Origin: Methanolinea sp.
GTDB lineage: Archaea; Halobacteriota; Methanomicrobia; Methanomicrobiales; Methanospirillaceae
DNA: 64,000 nt
NCBI GenBank assembly: GCA_024518585.1
Contig: JANIHI010000002.1
Span: 1 to 64,000 of the forward strand
Reading direction: 5' to 3'
A model generated the notes under the pieces. That model was not told the DNA's origin, ran no database searches, and worked only from the letters and a program-made list of their open reading frames with translations. Positions 33,803 through 42,240 of this stretch are shown piece by piece. Made by a program: the position numbers and the translations under genes. The stretch's first letter is position 1. Every line of letters begins with the position of its first letter.

Positions 33803-34098
33803 GTGTCACGCCTGCGACATCTGCTCCAGGAGAAACGTGAAGGCATTCTCTCGTATTGCGTCACAATACGATGTAACCAATGTCCGCGTGTTCGGATCGG
33901 TGCAACGGGATGAGGATACGGAAGGGAGTGATGTGGATCTTCTCGTCGACTTTGAGCGAGGGAGGAATCTCCTTGACCAGGTGGGATTAAAAACAGGATC
34001 TCGAAGATTCGCTCGGATGCAGGGTGGATGTCGTCACGGAGGCTGGTTTGCACTGGTATATACGGGACAGGGTCCGAAAGGAGGCAAGGGCATTGTGA
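33803..34098 (+). pseudogene. MNT nucleotidyltransferase, frameshifted
   Basis: Three frames together give one MNT protein: VSRLRHLLQEKREGIL from GTG 33803, then RIASQYDVTNVRVFGSVQRD, EDTEGSDVDLLVDFERGRNL and LDQVGLK. After the A5 run at 33989-33993 a shift leads into QDLEDSLGCRVDVVTEAGLH and WYIRDRVRKEARAL, then TGA. The GS...DVD catalytic core is complete. The frame breaks are near 33848 and at the A5 tract; each could be real decay or an indel error. No HEPN partner follows. Confidence 0.75.
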
Positions 34099-34185
34099 AA
34101 GATGACCTCCTTATATCTTATCACTATGCGAATATATCTGTACATTCCTATGATAACCCAGTGTGAATCAGCAAGGTGGTAGAAG

Positions 34186-34512
34186 GTGACAAAAAAAGCT
34201 CTCCGTATGAAAGTGAGGTCAATCGAGGAAATACGATGCGTTCTACGGGAGCATATCGCAGAATTATCGAGAAAATATAGAATACTCTCCCTTGAGTTGT
34301 TCGGATCTTATGTCCGCGGGGAACAGAAGAGGAGTAGTGACATCGATATACTTGTGGAATTCAGCCAAGGAAGGTCTCCAACGCTGTTTTCCTTTATAGC
34401 ACTTGAGCAGGAACTTACCGATCTGCTCGGTGTAAAGGTCGACCTGGTCGAGAAACGTACGCTCAAACCAGGGCTTCGCAACCGCATCTTACACGAGGCA
34501 GTCCCAATATGA
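34186..34512 (+). CDS. MntA-like nucleotidyltransferase
   Basis: A 108-residue minimal nucleotidyltransferase with LELFGSYVRGEQKRSSDIDI and LVEFSQG as catalytic core, and VDLVEKRTLKPGLRNRILHE at the end. The start may be GTG 34186 or ATG 34207. Its last 24 bases overlap, in convergent orientation, the 3' end of a truncated hepT on the minus strand, and no HEPN partner follows on its own strand. It is therefore an orphan antitoxin abutting another broken module. Confidence 0.8.
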   Translation: MTKKALRMKVRSIEEIRCVLREHIAELSRKYRILSLELFGSYVRGEQKRSSDIDILVEFSQGRSPTLFSFIALEQELTDLLGVKVDLVEKRTLKPGLRNRILHEAVPI

Positions 34513-34671
34513 GTCCTCCGAGAGAATTAAGGCAGGGATCTCGAAATCTCCTGCAATGGCATCCTGTGTCTTTCTGTCATTCAAGTACTGTTCAAATGAA
34601 TATCCCTGTACATAATGCTCGATAGTGAGAATGGCATCCTCGCATATCCTCGAGTGCCTCCAATGGATCAC
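34489..34671 (-). pseudogene. HepT-like HEPN toxin, truncated at its C-terminus
   Basis: GTG 34671 opens VIHWRHSRICEDAILTIEHY, then VQGYSFEQYLNDRKTQDAIA and GDFEI, matching the N-terminal half of HepT/DUF86. Homology ends near 34530, where the frame runs into the antisense of the convergent nucleotidyltransferase. The HEPN catalytic motif is absent. GTG overlaps the stop of the upstream MNT remnant (GTGA), the normal mntA-hepT arrangement. Confidence 0.75.
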
Positions 34672-34974
34672 GCGTTGACATATATCACATCACGGGTCAG
34701 GGCCTGGAACAACCGGGGACGATGAGTGATACCTCCCTTTTGAAATGAGCTCGACCCTGTGGGAAAGGCGGTCTTCGAGGTATTCCTTCAGATCAACGAC
34801 TTCCCACTCTATCGGCTCGGAAAAGTCCACCAGGATATCGATATCGCTCTCCTCCGTCTCCTCTCCCCGGGCATATGAACCAACAGTGCCGATCTCCGCG
34901 TACTTTGAAACGGTCTTGCAAATAAGGCAAGGGATCGGCAAGGACCTGCAAGAATGAGTCAAGCGAAGGAACAT
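34668..34974 (-). pseudogene. MntA-like nucleotidyltransferase, frameshifted twice
   Basis: The pieces are FLQVLADPLPYLQDRFK, then in another frame AEIGTVGSYARGEETEESDI, DILVDFSEPIEWEVVDLKEY and RVELISKG, then in a third frame GITHRPRLFQALTRDVIYVN and A with TGA at 34668-34670. The core catalytic site is present. Indels near 34908 and 34735 break the gene. The stop overlaps the GTG start of the truncated hepT, so this was a normal module that has lost both functions. Confidence 0.72.
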
Positions 34975-35363
34975 TGCGATCCTTTTGAGCATATGGGGAC
35001 AAGCGTATTGTGGATAAATAGTGCGTATCAGGGCAATGGATCTTTTCCCCCTGAACTCGGGGTTTCCTCATGTCAGCTGCCCGTAAAGGATGAGTGTGTC
35101 AGGTGTATCTTTGTATCAGGCAGTAACCGGTTAGAGCAAGTCCTTATCCCGGCCCGCCATCCATCCCTCCGCCACCCCCCCCACACACATAGGATGATAA
35201 GAAGTCTCGATGGGGTTTCTTCTCCGACAGAAGATGGCTCAATTGCGTCCCACACCGTACGGCAGGAGGTGCTGGCAGCGTCCAAAACCGGGGAAATGGT
35301 CCCTTTTTCGATCGGGAATCTCCAGCACAATCGGCATCAGGGATCGCAGAGCCAGAAAGGAGA
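34975..35363. other. Gene-free stretch
   Basis: No gene, repeat or promoter recognised between the broken mntA and the intact HEPN/MNT pair. Confidence 0.45.
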
Positions 35364-35708
35364 TTAAAGTTCCCGCCCTTCGCTGAGCACTTCGGCGATG
35401 AATGGATTCCCTGCGGTGATCAATGCAGCAAACTCTGATGGGGTGTAACAGAGCGGTTCAAGCGGAAGGTCGGACATTTCCCGAACCAGCGACGGCCTCT
35501 CGTGGAAACGAAGCGGGAAATCGCCGACCACGATGAGATCGATATCGCTCCCTTCATGCACCTCTCTCCGGGCATAGGAACCGTGGAGAATGATCCGGTC
35601 GATACGGTACCGCTGACGGAGCGAGCGGGCAAGCAGCTCGAGCTTCGCATCTATTTCTGCATACAGCGCCGGACCGCGTCCAGGATCAAACCTGCAGAGC
35701 GAAGGCAT
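35364..35708 (-). CDS. MNT-domain nucleotidyltransferase of an intact HEPN/MNT pair
   Basis: A 114-residue nucleotidyltransferase with RIILHGSYARREVHEGSDID, then LIVVGDFPLRF. The catalytic G-S and D-x-D are intact. It follows the HEPN gene (HEPN first, unlike the mntA-hepT order elsewhere) and overlaps it by 58 bases if started at ATG 35708; the true start may be a later codon around residue 20. The C-terminal YTPSEFAALITAGNPFIAEV is typical of this subgroup. Confidence 0.8.
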   Translation of the reverse strand: MPSLCRFDPGRGPALYAEIDAKLELLARSLRQRYRIDRIILHGSYARREVHEGSDIDLIVVGDFPLRFHERPSLVREMSDLPLEPLCYTPSEFAALITAGNPFIAEVLSEGREL

Positions 35709-36061
35709 CGATCTGCATCCTCCTTCGTGAAGTATTCAGAGGGAATCATCGAACCGGCGAGCCCGTTGGGATATCGGGAGGTGATATACACATTGTCGAG
35801 GAGTTTTGCCTCCTGTTCAAGGGAGGGCATGCAATCGGCTCTCTTCTGGGATTCCAGGAGCAGCTCATACACCGAATGGGTGAGAATCTTTCGGTATCCT
35901 GCTCCATACAGGAGGGATTTGATTGCTTTTTCGGCTGCCTGCTGTGCCTGGAAGCAAGCCCATTCATAGCGTGCACCCTGCATCGAGACCTGTGCTGCAG
36001 CGAGGTCACATTCAGCCTGGCTAAGCCATCTGGCGGCCTCTTCCCTGTTTCCGCGGGCCAT
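35651..36061 (-). CDS. HEPN-domain protein of an intact HEPN/MNT pair
   Basis: A 136-residue HEPN protein: EAARWLSQAECDLAAAQVSM, WACFQAQQAAEKAIKSLLYG, then KLLDNVYITSRYPNGLAGSM. The sequence R-Y-P-N and the AEKAIKSLL helix are typical of the C-terminal HEPN family that pairs with MNT nucleotidyltransferases. Both genes appear undamaged. Role as toxin or as substrate-binding partner is not settled for this subgroup. Confidence 0.82.
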   Translation of the reverse strand: MARGNREEAARWLSQAECDLAAAQVSMQGARYEWACFQAQQAAEKAIKSLLYGAGYRKILTHSVYELLLESQKRADCMPSLEQEAKLLDNVYITSRYPNGLAGSMIPSEYFTKEDADRCLRSAGLILDAVRRCMQK

Positions 36062-36565
36062 GTATAAAGGGATCAGGGTCGTTTCAGGGTATCAAGGTAT
36101 CGTGGATGAGCACTAGCATGGGGGTGAATGAATACACCCCCTGCTGATACCGGAGTATTCCCTGCTCTTGTCCTGGCAGTCTTGCCAGAGAAGGATTTCA
36201 TACCTCATCCCGCCGCCCGCCCGACCGGAGGGGATGAGAGTGCCTGGGTGAGCACCATGCCCGGCCATTCTCCCGGGATGGAGCATCCTTGCGATCCCCT
36301 TGCGTGGTTATGGGTTCCAGGATAGGGACAGGGGTGGTCGGGCGGGACCTTTCTGTGGCAAGTCACCTTTTCCCGGAAGGTTGGTGGCGTTTCAGCCCTA
36401 TCGGGACAGACCCGCCGCCCCAAAGGGCTTCCCGGTGGTGGTGTTTGGCGACTGGACTTGCATGGGGATAGGAGAGTCCGGTTTAAAAAAAACCCATGAA
36501 GAAAGTGATTCTATAAATAGATAGGGGGTCCTATGAGAATGTAACTGCAAAGGGGAGTTCAGGCT
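36062..36565. other. Intergenic stretch with repeats
   Basis: No gene supported. It contains copy 2 of the 56-bp repeat (36209-36264). A short GC-rich piece near 36402-36440 resembles part of the 104-bp repeat (AGACCCGCCGCCCC). Confidence 0.5.
36209..36264. repeat. 56-bp repeat, copy 2
   Basis: Identical, as far as I can see, to 33572-33627, in the same orientation. Flanking sequences differ on both sides, so the repeat boundaries are sharp. Confidence 0.85.
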
Positions 36566-36858
36566 ATGAAAAATCGGGCAGATATCATGCAACCTTGAAA
36601 AATGCCAGGGAAGACCTGTACAAACGGTTTTCAGTCAGAAAGATAGGTATTTTTGGTTCTGTTGCCCGCAATGAACAGACTGACTCAAGCGATATCGACC
36701 TCCTGGTTGAGTTTGCGCAACCCGTTGGCTGGGTCACCTTCATGCGCCTGGAGACGTACCTGTCCGAAAAACTGGGGAGCAAAGTCGATCTCGTTACTCC
36801 GGATTCGCTGAAACCTGCAATCAGGCATGAAGTCCTCGAGCAGGTCATCGATGTCTGA
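36566..36858 (+). pseudogene. MntA-like nucleotidyltransferase, frameshift near its start
   Basis: ATG 36566 gives MKNRADIMQ and then stops; one base on, the frame reads LKNAREDLYKRFSVRKIGIF, GSVARNEQTDSSDIDLLVEF and VDLVTPDSLKPAIRHEVLEQ, then VIDV. One missing base near 36591 (CAACC where CAAACC is expected) separates the parts. A TTG at 36595 could still start an 87-residue protein that keeps the whole catalytic core, so activity is possible. The stop overlaps the ATG of the following hepT by 8 bases. Confidence 0.75.
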
Positions 36859-37135
36859 ACGAAACGTGAAATTGTATCTGGAGGATATCGATAGTGCGAT
36901 CTCCTCGATAACCGCCTATACCCGGGACATGTCGTATACCGCTTTTTTGGCTCTTCGCTATTTTGAGTGGGTGAATGGGAACCAAAAGTGGGGGCTGATC
37001 GCCCCCACACCCCCACATGAGGATAGACCCGCCGCCCCCGACGGGGCGCCCCCGCGGCGGTTCAACTGGCTCACTTTTCTGATGACCGAAATACTGGTTA
37101 GATGGGATAACTTAGACTATCTTGTGTGCTGGTAA
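36851..37135 (+). pseudogene. HepT-like HEPN toxin, interrupted by a dispersed repeat
   Basis: ATG 36851 opens MSERNVKLYLEDIDSAISSI, then TAYTRDMSYTAFL, the usual N-terminus of HepT. At 36949 the 104-bp repeat begins and the frame continues as unrelated residues to 37135. The catalytic R-x4-6-H region is missing and I did not find it further downstream, so the repeat arrived with a deletion. Confidence 0.8.
36949..37052 (-). repeat. About 104-bp dispersed repeat, copy 2 (inverted)
   Basis: The reverse complement matches 4744-4847 with some substitutions and small indels; the shared end is CAAAATAGCGAAGAGCC. Here it terminates a hepT gene after codon 33. Confidence 0.85.
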
Positions 37136-37300
37136 GATCTTAGCCGATCTTGTGACACAACCAAAATTCTCCCGCATCAGCTCTGGTGAGCCGAACTCCC
37201 CTGCCATCCGGGTCCCTGGGAAGGGCAGTGTATCATGCACCGCGGGTTCCCCTGTGTGGGGAAACATTATGACGTGCCCATTTCCATAATTTCCTATCCC

Positions 37301-37696
37301 ATGGTCCGGGCAGAAGAATTCCTGGCGGAACACCCCGACGTCGCAGAAGTTGTTGGGGATATCCCGAAAGGTGGCGTGATTGCCATCATCCTCTTTGGCA
37401 GCCATGCAACAGGGCGGGCAGGCCCCCTCTCGGACATCGATCTCTGCATCGTGACGGAAAAACCCCTCCCGGGGGAAGAGAAGGATAGTGTCCTCTCCCA
37501 TGCATCACGGAAGATCTCGCTCTCGCTTTTTTGGGACCTCCCCCCGGCAGTCCGGTTCCGGGCACTCAAAGAGGGAGTCCTCCTCTGGGGCACACCAGAC
37601 CTCCGCCTGCAGAGGATAAAAGTCCAGGCGGTCCGGGCATATTTGAATGTCAAACCCCTCCTCGAGCGGCATGCCAAGAAGATCCTCGGGGTATGA
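37301..37696 (+). CDS. MNT-like nucleotidyltransferase antitoxin
   Basis: A 131-residue nucleotidyltransferase: VIAIILFGSHATGRAGPLSD, then IDLCIVTEKPLPGEEKD. The G-S and D-x-D residues are present, and the C-terminus ends VKPLLERHAKKILGV. ATG 37301 was chosen because earlier codons lie in unrelated sequence. It is followed 4 bases later by a DUF86/HepT-like gene, making the last and intact module of this stretch. Confidence 0.82.
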   Translation: MVRAEEFLAEHPDVAEVVGDIPKGGVIAIILFGSHATGRAGPLSDIDLCIVTEKPLPGEEKDSVLSHASRKISLSLFWDLPPAVRFRALKEGVLLWGTPDLRLQRIKVQAVRAYLNVKPLLERHAKKILGV

Positions 37697-37700
37697 TGCA

Positions 37701-38129
37701 ATGGCGTATGACAGGGAACGGATCGGGAGGATAACAGGGCAGATTGAGCGGTATCTCAAGGATCTTGACCTTTTTTCCCCGGATGACCCGTCCCTCCCGG
37801 GAGACAGGATCCGTTTCTATGCCCTTTCCATGGTCCTCTTTTCCCTCCTCGACAGCCTCATCGACCTTGGCTCCGAGATCGTGGCTGCACACGACCTCGG
37901 GATGCCGGCCACGTATCGCCAGACCTTCGCCCTGCTCGCGCAAGGGGGGTTCATTGGAGAGGAGACTCTCCGGACCATGTCAGTCCTCGTTTCGTACAGG
38001 AACCGGCTGGCCCACGAGTACGGAGAGATCACGCCGGCAGACCTCGTCGCGCTCCTCTCCTACCGGGGAGAGATCCGCACGTTCGTTGAAAAAATGAAGG
38101 AGATCGTAAGAGAAGACAAAACCAGGTAG
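37701..38129 (+). CDS. hepT: HepT-like HEPN ribonuclease toxin (DUF86)
   Basis: A 142-residue HEPN protein: DRERIGRITGQIERYLKDLD, FYALSMVLFSLLDSLIDLGS, and the catalytic-type motif SYRNRLAHEYGEI (R-x4-6-H) near residue 105, then YRGEIRTFVEKMKEIV. This is the classical HepT pattern in which HEPN RNase activity is silenced by the adjacent nucleotidyltransferase. It appears intact, with its antitoxin directly upstream on the same strand. Confidence 0.83.
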   Translation: MAYDRERIGRITGQIERYLKDLDLFSPDDPSLPGDRIRFYALSMVLFSLLDSLIDLGSEIVAAHDLGMPATYRQTFALLAQGGFIGEETLRTMSVLVSYRNRLAHEYGEITPADLVALLSYRGEIRTFVEKMKEIVREDKTR

Positions 38130-38229
38130 GGTCCTTTCATCCTTGGTGGCGGGAGGGAAGAGACAAACCCCGGGGGGATATTGGGGCTGTCCAGGCCAAG
38201 AGTGGGCAGGTCCCGAGGGGAAAAAATCC

Positions 38230-39051
38230 TCATTCCCTCCGCCGGGAGGCGAGCACGGCGGGGACGAGGGCAGCGAGGGCAAGGCCGGGGAGGGAGAGCG
38301 GGCTCTTTTCGGCCGGCGGGGGAGTCTGTTCGGTGGTCACTGCCACCGTTTCCGGGGGAGGAGCCATGGGGGTCCTTGCCTCTCCCGGTCCGGGTGTCGC
38401 GGTCGGCGGGGGCAGGGAGAGTTTCTCCTCGAGTTCGTCCGCCCGTGCCTTTCCGTCCAGGGCAGCGGCAAGGCCGGGGTGGATGGCGAGCGCCCTGTCG
38501 AACGCGACCCGTGCCCGGGAGACGTCACCGGTTGTAAGGAAGACCTCGCCCTGCCCGGTCCACGGGTCCGGCTCACCCGGCTTGATCTTCGCAGCCCTGG
38601 CAAACGAGGAGAGGGCGCTATCGAACATGCCAAGGAGAGTCTCGGTCTCCCCCTTCCCCATCCAGGCCGCGAAGGAGGCGGGGTCGGCAGCGACCGTCCG
38701 GTTGTAGGCTGCCAGGGACTCGTTGTATTTGCCCTCGCGGAAGAGGGTGCGGGCCTCCAGGAGCAGGGCCTCTGCAGAGGTCCCCGACGGCCCGGAGGAC
38801 TGGGCACCGGCCCCGCCGGAGCCCGAGTCACCTGACCCCGAGGGCGGGCCATCCGATGACCCTCCCCCGGAAGAAGGCCCGGACGTCCCGCCTGACGATC
38901 CCCCGTCACCCGGGCTCCATCCCCCGGGATCAGGGACATCGGGAAAGTCCGGGAGGCCGCCACAGCCGCAGTCATCGGCCGCGACGATAATGACCAGGAG
39001 AAAGAGGAGGACAAGGGAAAAGACAGCAAGGCGGGTGGACAAGCGTTGCAT
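38230..39051 (-). CDS. Secreted or anchored TPR protein with low-complexity linker
   Basis: A 273-residue protein. Residues 1-25 form a signal-peptide-like segment (LAVFSLVLLFLLVIIVAADD). Residues 27-90 are Gly/Ser/Pro-rich. Residues 92-205 contain about three tetratricopeptide repeats (FREGKYNESLAAYNRTVAAD, MFDSALSSFARAAKIKPGEP, DVSRARVAFDRALAIHPGLA). A Pro/Thr-rich spacer and a C-terminal hydrophobic helix followed by RRRE complete it. The tail resembles archaeosortase-type sorting signals, but no clear PGF motif is present. Likely a surface-exposed protein-binding scaffold. Confidence 0.75.
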   Translation of the reverse strand: MQRLSTRLAVFSLVLLFLLVIIVAADDCGCGGLPDFPDVPDPGGWSPGDGGSSGGTSGPSSGGGSSDGPPSGSGDSGSGGAGAQSSGPSGTSAEALLLEARTLFREGKYNESLAAYNRTVAADPASFAAWMGKGETETLLGMFDSALSSFARAAKIKPGEPDPWTGQGEVFLTTGDVSRARVAFDRALAIHPGLAAALDGKARADELEEKLSLPPPTATPGPGEARTPMAPPPETVAVTTEQTPPPAEKSPLSLPGLALAALVPAVLASRRRE

Positions 39052-39625
39052 GGGGTACTATGGATGGGGCAGGGTAAAAAAAACCTTCTCCCGTCCGGGA
39101 AGGGAGGCAAAACCCCTCCGGGGGAAGGAAGGCAGCACCCTCGTGACGGCCGCGGATGCGGTAATCGCACCACGGTGCGCTGATTTTTCATCAGCCGGAC
39201 CTGGCGCGGGCCGCAATCACGTGTATTTCCCTCCCTTGGGACTGTGCCCCCGGAGAGAATCATGACATTTTTTCCGGGTAATCCGCGGGTGCCAGGACGG
39301 GAAGAGACGTTTTATCCCGGTAGTGCCGGGATTCCAGGTCACGAGGAGGGATGCATCGTTCTCCGCTGCGACCCGGATACTCTTTGCATCACCGTGCAGA
39401 TGGCCCCCTCCCCGTGACATCCACGATTTCTGCAGTGTAATCGGCAAGGAACAGTCCTGCTGAGAGTACCGGGAGGGCGGGACAGAGGATAGTCATACCC
39501 GAGGCCGTGGCATAGGTCTCCCCCCGGGACTCTCGCTCTTTTAAAGGGGCGGTGACCAGAGCGGGGGAGTGGACCCTCAAAATACGCGGGGGATGGTCCC
39601 CGTCACCGGGAGAGGAGGTCCGCGG
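39052..39625. other. Intergenic region with a hairpin and a possible PIN-domain remnant
   Basis: No intact gene. A hairpin (CGCACC-AC-GGTGCG) lies near 39166-39180 and is followed by a short T run, a possible terminator. On the minus strand 39290-39400 reads GDAKSIRVAAENDASLLVTW, which resembles the last part of a PIN domain; with no start and no acidic N-terminal motif, I treat it as a possible remnant only. Confidence 0.35.
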
Positions 39626-40024
39626 TCACGGGGTCCCGGGCGCAAACTTCGTCCCGTAGTGGATGACACCGGACTCCCCGTCGGCAGAGATCCGGCGAAA
39701 CACCGGCCGGACCCGAAGCCCAATCCGTGCCTCCTCCGGCCTGCAGACCAGTTGCGCCGTGAACCGGGGCCCCTCGTCCAGCTGGACCACCGCGAGCACG
39801 TAGGGAGTCATCTGCTCGAACTGCTCACTTGCCGTCCGGATGACGGTGTAGGTCACAACAGTGCCGGTGCCGGCAAAGCGGTGCTCGACAATTTTGCCTG
39901 CCCGGCGGCAGTCGGGGCAGAGGTTGCGGGGCGGGAAGAAGTACCGCCCGCACGTGGCGCACCGCGTCCCGACGAGGTTGTAGCGCTGGGGTATCTTCCG
40001 CCAGAAGCGTGCAACAGAGGACAT
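39626..40024 (-). CDS. DUF35 OB-fold/zinc-ribbon protein, thiolase-HMGS partner
   Basis: A 132-residue DUF35 protein with a rubredoxin-like zinc knuckle (C22, C25, C36, C39 in CATCGRYFFPPRNLCPDC) and an OB fold after it (GTVVTYTVI, VVQLDEGPRFTAQLV). In archaea this protein holds thiolase and HMG-CoA synthase in one complex and forms a shared CoA-binding site, channelling acetoacetyl-CoA. Gene order here, HMGS-thiolase-DUF35 on the minus strand with overlaps or tiny gaps, fits that role. Confidence 0.87.
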   Translation of the reverse strand: MSSVARFWRKIPQRYNLVGTRCATCGRYFFPPRNLCPDCRRAGKIVEHRFAGTGTVVTYTVIRTASEQFEQMTPYVLAVVQLDEGPRFTAQLVCRPEEARIGLRVRPVFRRISADGESGVIHYGTKFAPGTP

Positions 40025-40027
40025 GAT

Positions 40028-41191
40028 TCACACCCCCAGGATGTGGACGGCGACGGTCGCCCCCGTCCCGCCGACGTTGTGGGTCATCCCGATGCGGGCC
40101 CCGTCCACCTGGCGCCGTCCCGCCTCGCCCCGGAGCTGCTGCACGACCTCGCACACCTGCTTGATCCCGGTCGCGCCGACGGGGTGGCCGCAGGCCTTGA
40201 GCCCGCCGGACGTGTTGACCGGGAGGTCACCGCCAAGCGCCGTGACACCCTCCTCGGTCAGCCGTCCCGCCTCGCCCTTCCTGCAGAACCCGAGGTCCTC
40301 GATGGCGCAGATCTCGGCGATGGTGAAGCAGTCGTGGACTTCCACGAGGTCGATGTCCCGGGGAGAGAGCTGTGCCATTTCAAAGGCCCGCTTCCCGGCA
40401 GCGACCGTGGCATCGAGCGTGCTGATGTCCCGGCGGTCGTGGAGCGCGATGGTATCGCTCGCCTGGGCGCTCGCAAGCACGCGGACCGGCGTGTCAGTGT
40501 ACTCCCTCGCCCGCTCGAGCGGGGCGAGCACGACGGCCGCCGCCCCGTCGGTGATGGGCGAGCAGTCGAAGAGGCGGAGCGGGTCGGCAACGAGCGAGGA
40601 GGAGAGGACAGTCTCGATCGTGATCTCCTGGGAGAACTGGGCGATCGGGTTCCTCGCACCGTTGTAGTGGTTCTTCACCGCGACCTGGGCGAGCTGCTCC
40701 CGCGTCAGGGGGTACCGGTTCATGTAGTCGGTCGCTATCATGGCGTAGAGGCCGGGGAAAGTGGCCCCGACGAACCCCTCCCACTCCCGATCGGCGGCGC
40801 CGGCAAGCGCGTCCACGCTCACCCCCGTCCCGACATCCGTCATCTTCTCGACGCCGGCCGCGACCACGATCTCCTCGAGGCCAGAGGCGACCGCGATGAA
40901 GGCCTGGCGGAAGGAGAGCCCCCCGGAGGCACACGCGGCCTCGACCCGCGTCGAGGGGATGTGGGCTGTCGCGAGCCCGGCATAGTCTGCGATCAGCGCA
41001 CCGACGTGCTCCTGCTCGATGAACCTGCCGGCGCTCATGTTCCCGACGTACATGGCCCCGATCTCCTCGCCGGCGACGCCGGCGTCCTCGAGGGCCATCG
41101 TCCCGGCCTGGACGAAGAGGTCGCGGAAGGACGACCCCCACTTCTCGCCGAAGGGTGTGCACCCGATCCCGATCACTGCAACGTCCCTCAT
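40028..41191 (-). CDS. Acetyl-CoA C-acetyltransferase (archaeal thiolase)
   Basis: A 387-residue thiolase-fold enzyme that condenses two acetyl-CoA into acetoacetyl-CoA for the mevalonate pathway. The nucleophile is C87 ([13 protein letters not shown]). [10 protein letters not shown] and the C-terminal [20 protein letters not shown] supply the catalytic His and second Cys. The start overlaps the HMG-CoA synthase stop by four bases, and the DUF35 gene follows 3 bases later. Length and motifs match archaeal SCP2-type thiolases. Confidence 0.9.
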   Translation of the reverse strand: MRDVAVIGIGCTPFGEKWGSSFRDLFVQAGTMALEDAGVAGEEIGAMYVGNMSAGRFIEQEHVGALIADYAGLATAHIPSTRVEAACASGGLSFRQAFIAVASGLEEIVVAAGVEKMTDVGTGVSVDALAGAADREWEGFVGATFPGLYAMIATDYMNRYPLTREQLAQVAVKNHYNGARNPIAQFSQEITIETVLSSSLVADPLRLFDCSPITDGAAAVVLAPLERAREYTDTPVRVLASAQASDTIALHDRRDISTLDATVAAGKRAFEMAQLSPRDIDLVEVHDCFTIAEICAIEDLGFCRKGEAGRLTEEGVTALGGDLPVNTSGGLKACGHPVGATGIKQVCEVVQQLRGEAGRRQVDGARIGMTHNVGGTGATVAVHILGV

Positions 41192-42240
41192 TTCTGCATC
41201 ACGATCTTTCCCTTGTGCCGCGCGTACTGCGCGTAGTCGACATAGATGGGGTCTGCCAGGAGCGCTGCAACGCTTGGAGCAGCCTCGCGGCAGAACTCCC
41301 CGGACGCGATCGCATCCGTGACCTCGATATCAAACGCATCGCTCCCTGCCCCGGACCCAAACGACGCCATGAAGATGGTGTCTCCCGGCTTTGCGTGGTC
41401 AAGGGTTGCCGCAAGCCCGATCATCGAGGAGCCGCTGTAGGTGTTGCCGAGGGAGGGCACGACGAGGCCCGGCCGGATCTGGTCGGGCGAGAACCCGAGC
41501 GTCTTTGCGACCCGCTGCGGGAACTTCGCGTTCGGCTGGTGGAAGACGGCGTAGGTGTAGTCTTTTGGGCCCTTCCCGGTCTGTTCCATCAGGAGACGGC
41601 TTGCTCCCTCGATGTGGCGGAAGTAGCCGGGCTCGCCGGTAAACCGGCCACCGTGGCGGGGGTAGTCCTGCCCTTCCCTCCGCCAGAAGTCCGGCGTGTC
41701 CGTGGTAAACGAGCACGTCCGGTGGATAACCGCGATCGGGTCACGGTCCCCGATGAGGAACGCCGCACCCCCGGCGGCAGCGGTGTACTCGAGAGCATCG
41801 GAAGGGGCGCCCTGGGCGACGTCTGACCCGATTGCAAGCCCATACGTCACCATGCCGCTCGCAACAAGGCCCATGCACGTCTGGATGGCGGCCGTGCCGG
41901 CCTTGCAGGCAAACTCGTAGTCGGCCGCCGTCATGACGGGCGTCGCCCCGATCGCCTCCCCGACCGTGCAGGCCGTGGGCTTGACGGCATAGGGGTGTGA
42001 CTCGCTCCCGACGTAGACGGCGCCGATCCCGGCAGGGTCGATTGCCCTCCGCCGGAGGGCGGATCGAGCGGCCTCGACCGCGATCGTGGCCGTGTCCTCG
42101 TCGAGGTCGGGCACGGACTTCGAGTGGACCCCGAGCCCTCCCCTGATGTCATCGGCGTTTGCACCCCAGACCCGGGCGATTTCCTCGACCCTGATCCGGA
42201 ACCGCGGGATGTACACGCCGTACGTGATGATTCCTACCAT
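41188..42240 (-). CDS. Hydroxymethylglutaryl-CoA synthase
   Basis: A 350-residue archaeal HMG-CoA synthase making HMG-CoA from acetoacetyl-CoA and acetyl-CoA. It begins [16 protein letters not shown] at ATG 42240. The catalytic Cys is C112 ([13 protein letters not shown]), and the His lies in [14 protein letters not shown]. Other conserved segments are [18 protein letters not shown] and [12 protein letters not shown]. The start overlaps the end of the regulator gene by 7 bases, so four genes from regulator to DUF35 probably form one operon. Confidence 0.92.
   Translation of the reverse strand: MVGIITYGVYIPRFRIRVEEIARVWGANADDIRGGLGVHSKSVPDLDEDTATIAVEAARSALRRRAIDPAGIGAVYVGSESHPYAVKPTACTVGEAIGATPVMTAADYEFACKAGTAAIQTCMGLVASGMVTYGLAIGSDVAQGAPSDALEYTAAAGGAAFLIGDRDPIAVIHRTCSFTTDTPDFWRREGQDYPRHGGRFTGEPGYFRHIEGASRLLMEQTGKGPKDYTYAVFHQPNAKFPQRVAKTLGFSPDQIRPGLVVPSLGNTYSGSSMIGLAATLDHAKPGDTIFMASFGSGAGSDAFDIEVTDAIASGEFCREAAPSVAALLADPIYVDYAQYARHKGKIVMQK

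Noticed and set aside
39217-39447. Possible PIN-domain gene
   Set aside because: Only the last third resembles a PIN domain and no start or catalytic N-terminus was found; noted under the intergenic entry.
39569-41236. A 555-codon plus-strand open frame
   Set aside because: It is antisense to the DUF35 and thiolase genes, both well supported; GC-rich third positions create such mirror frames.
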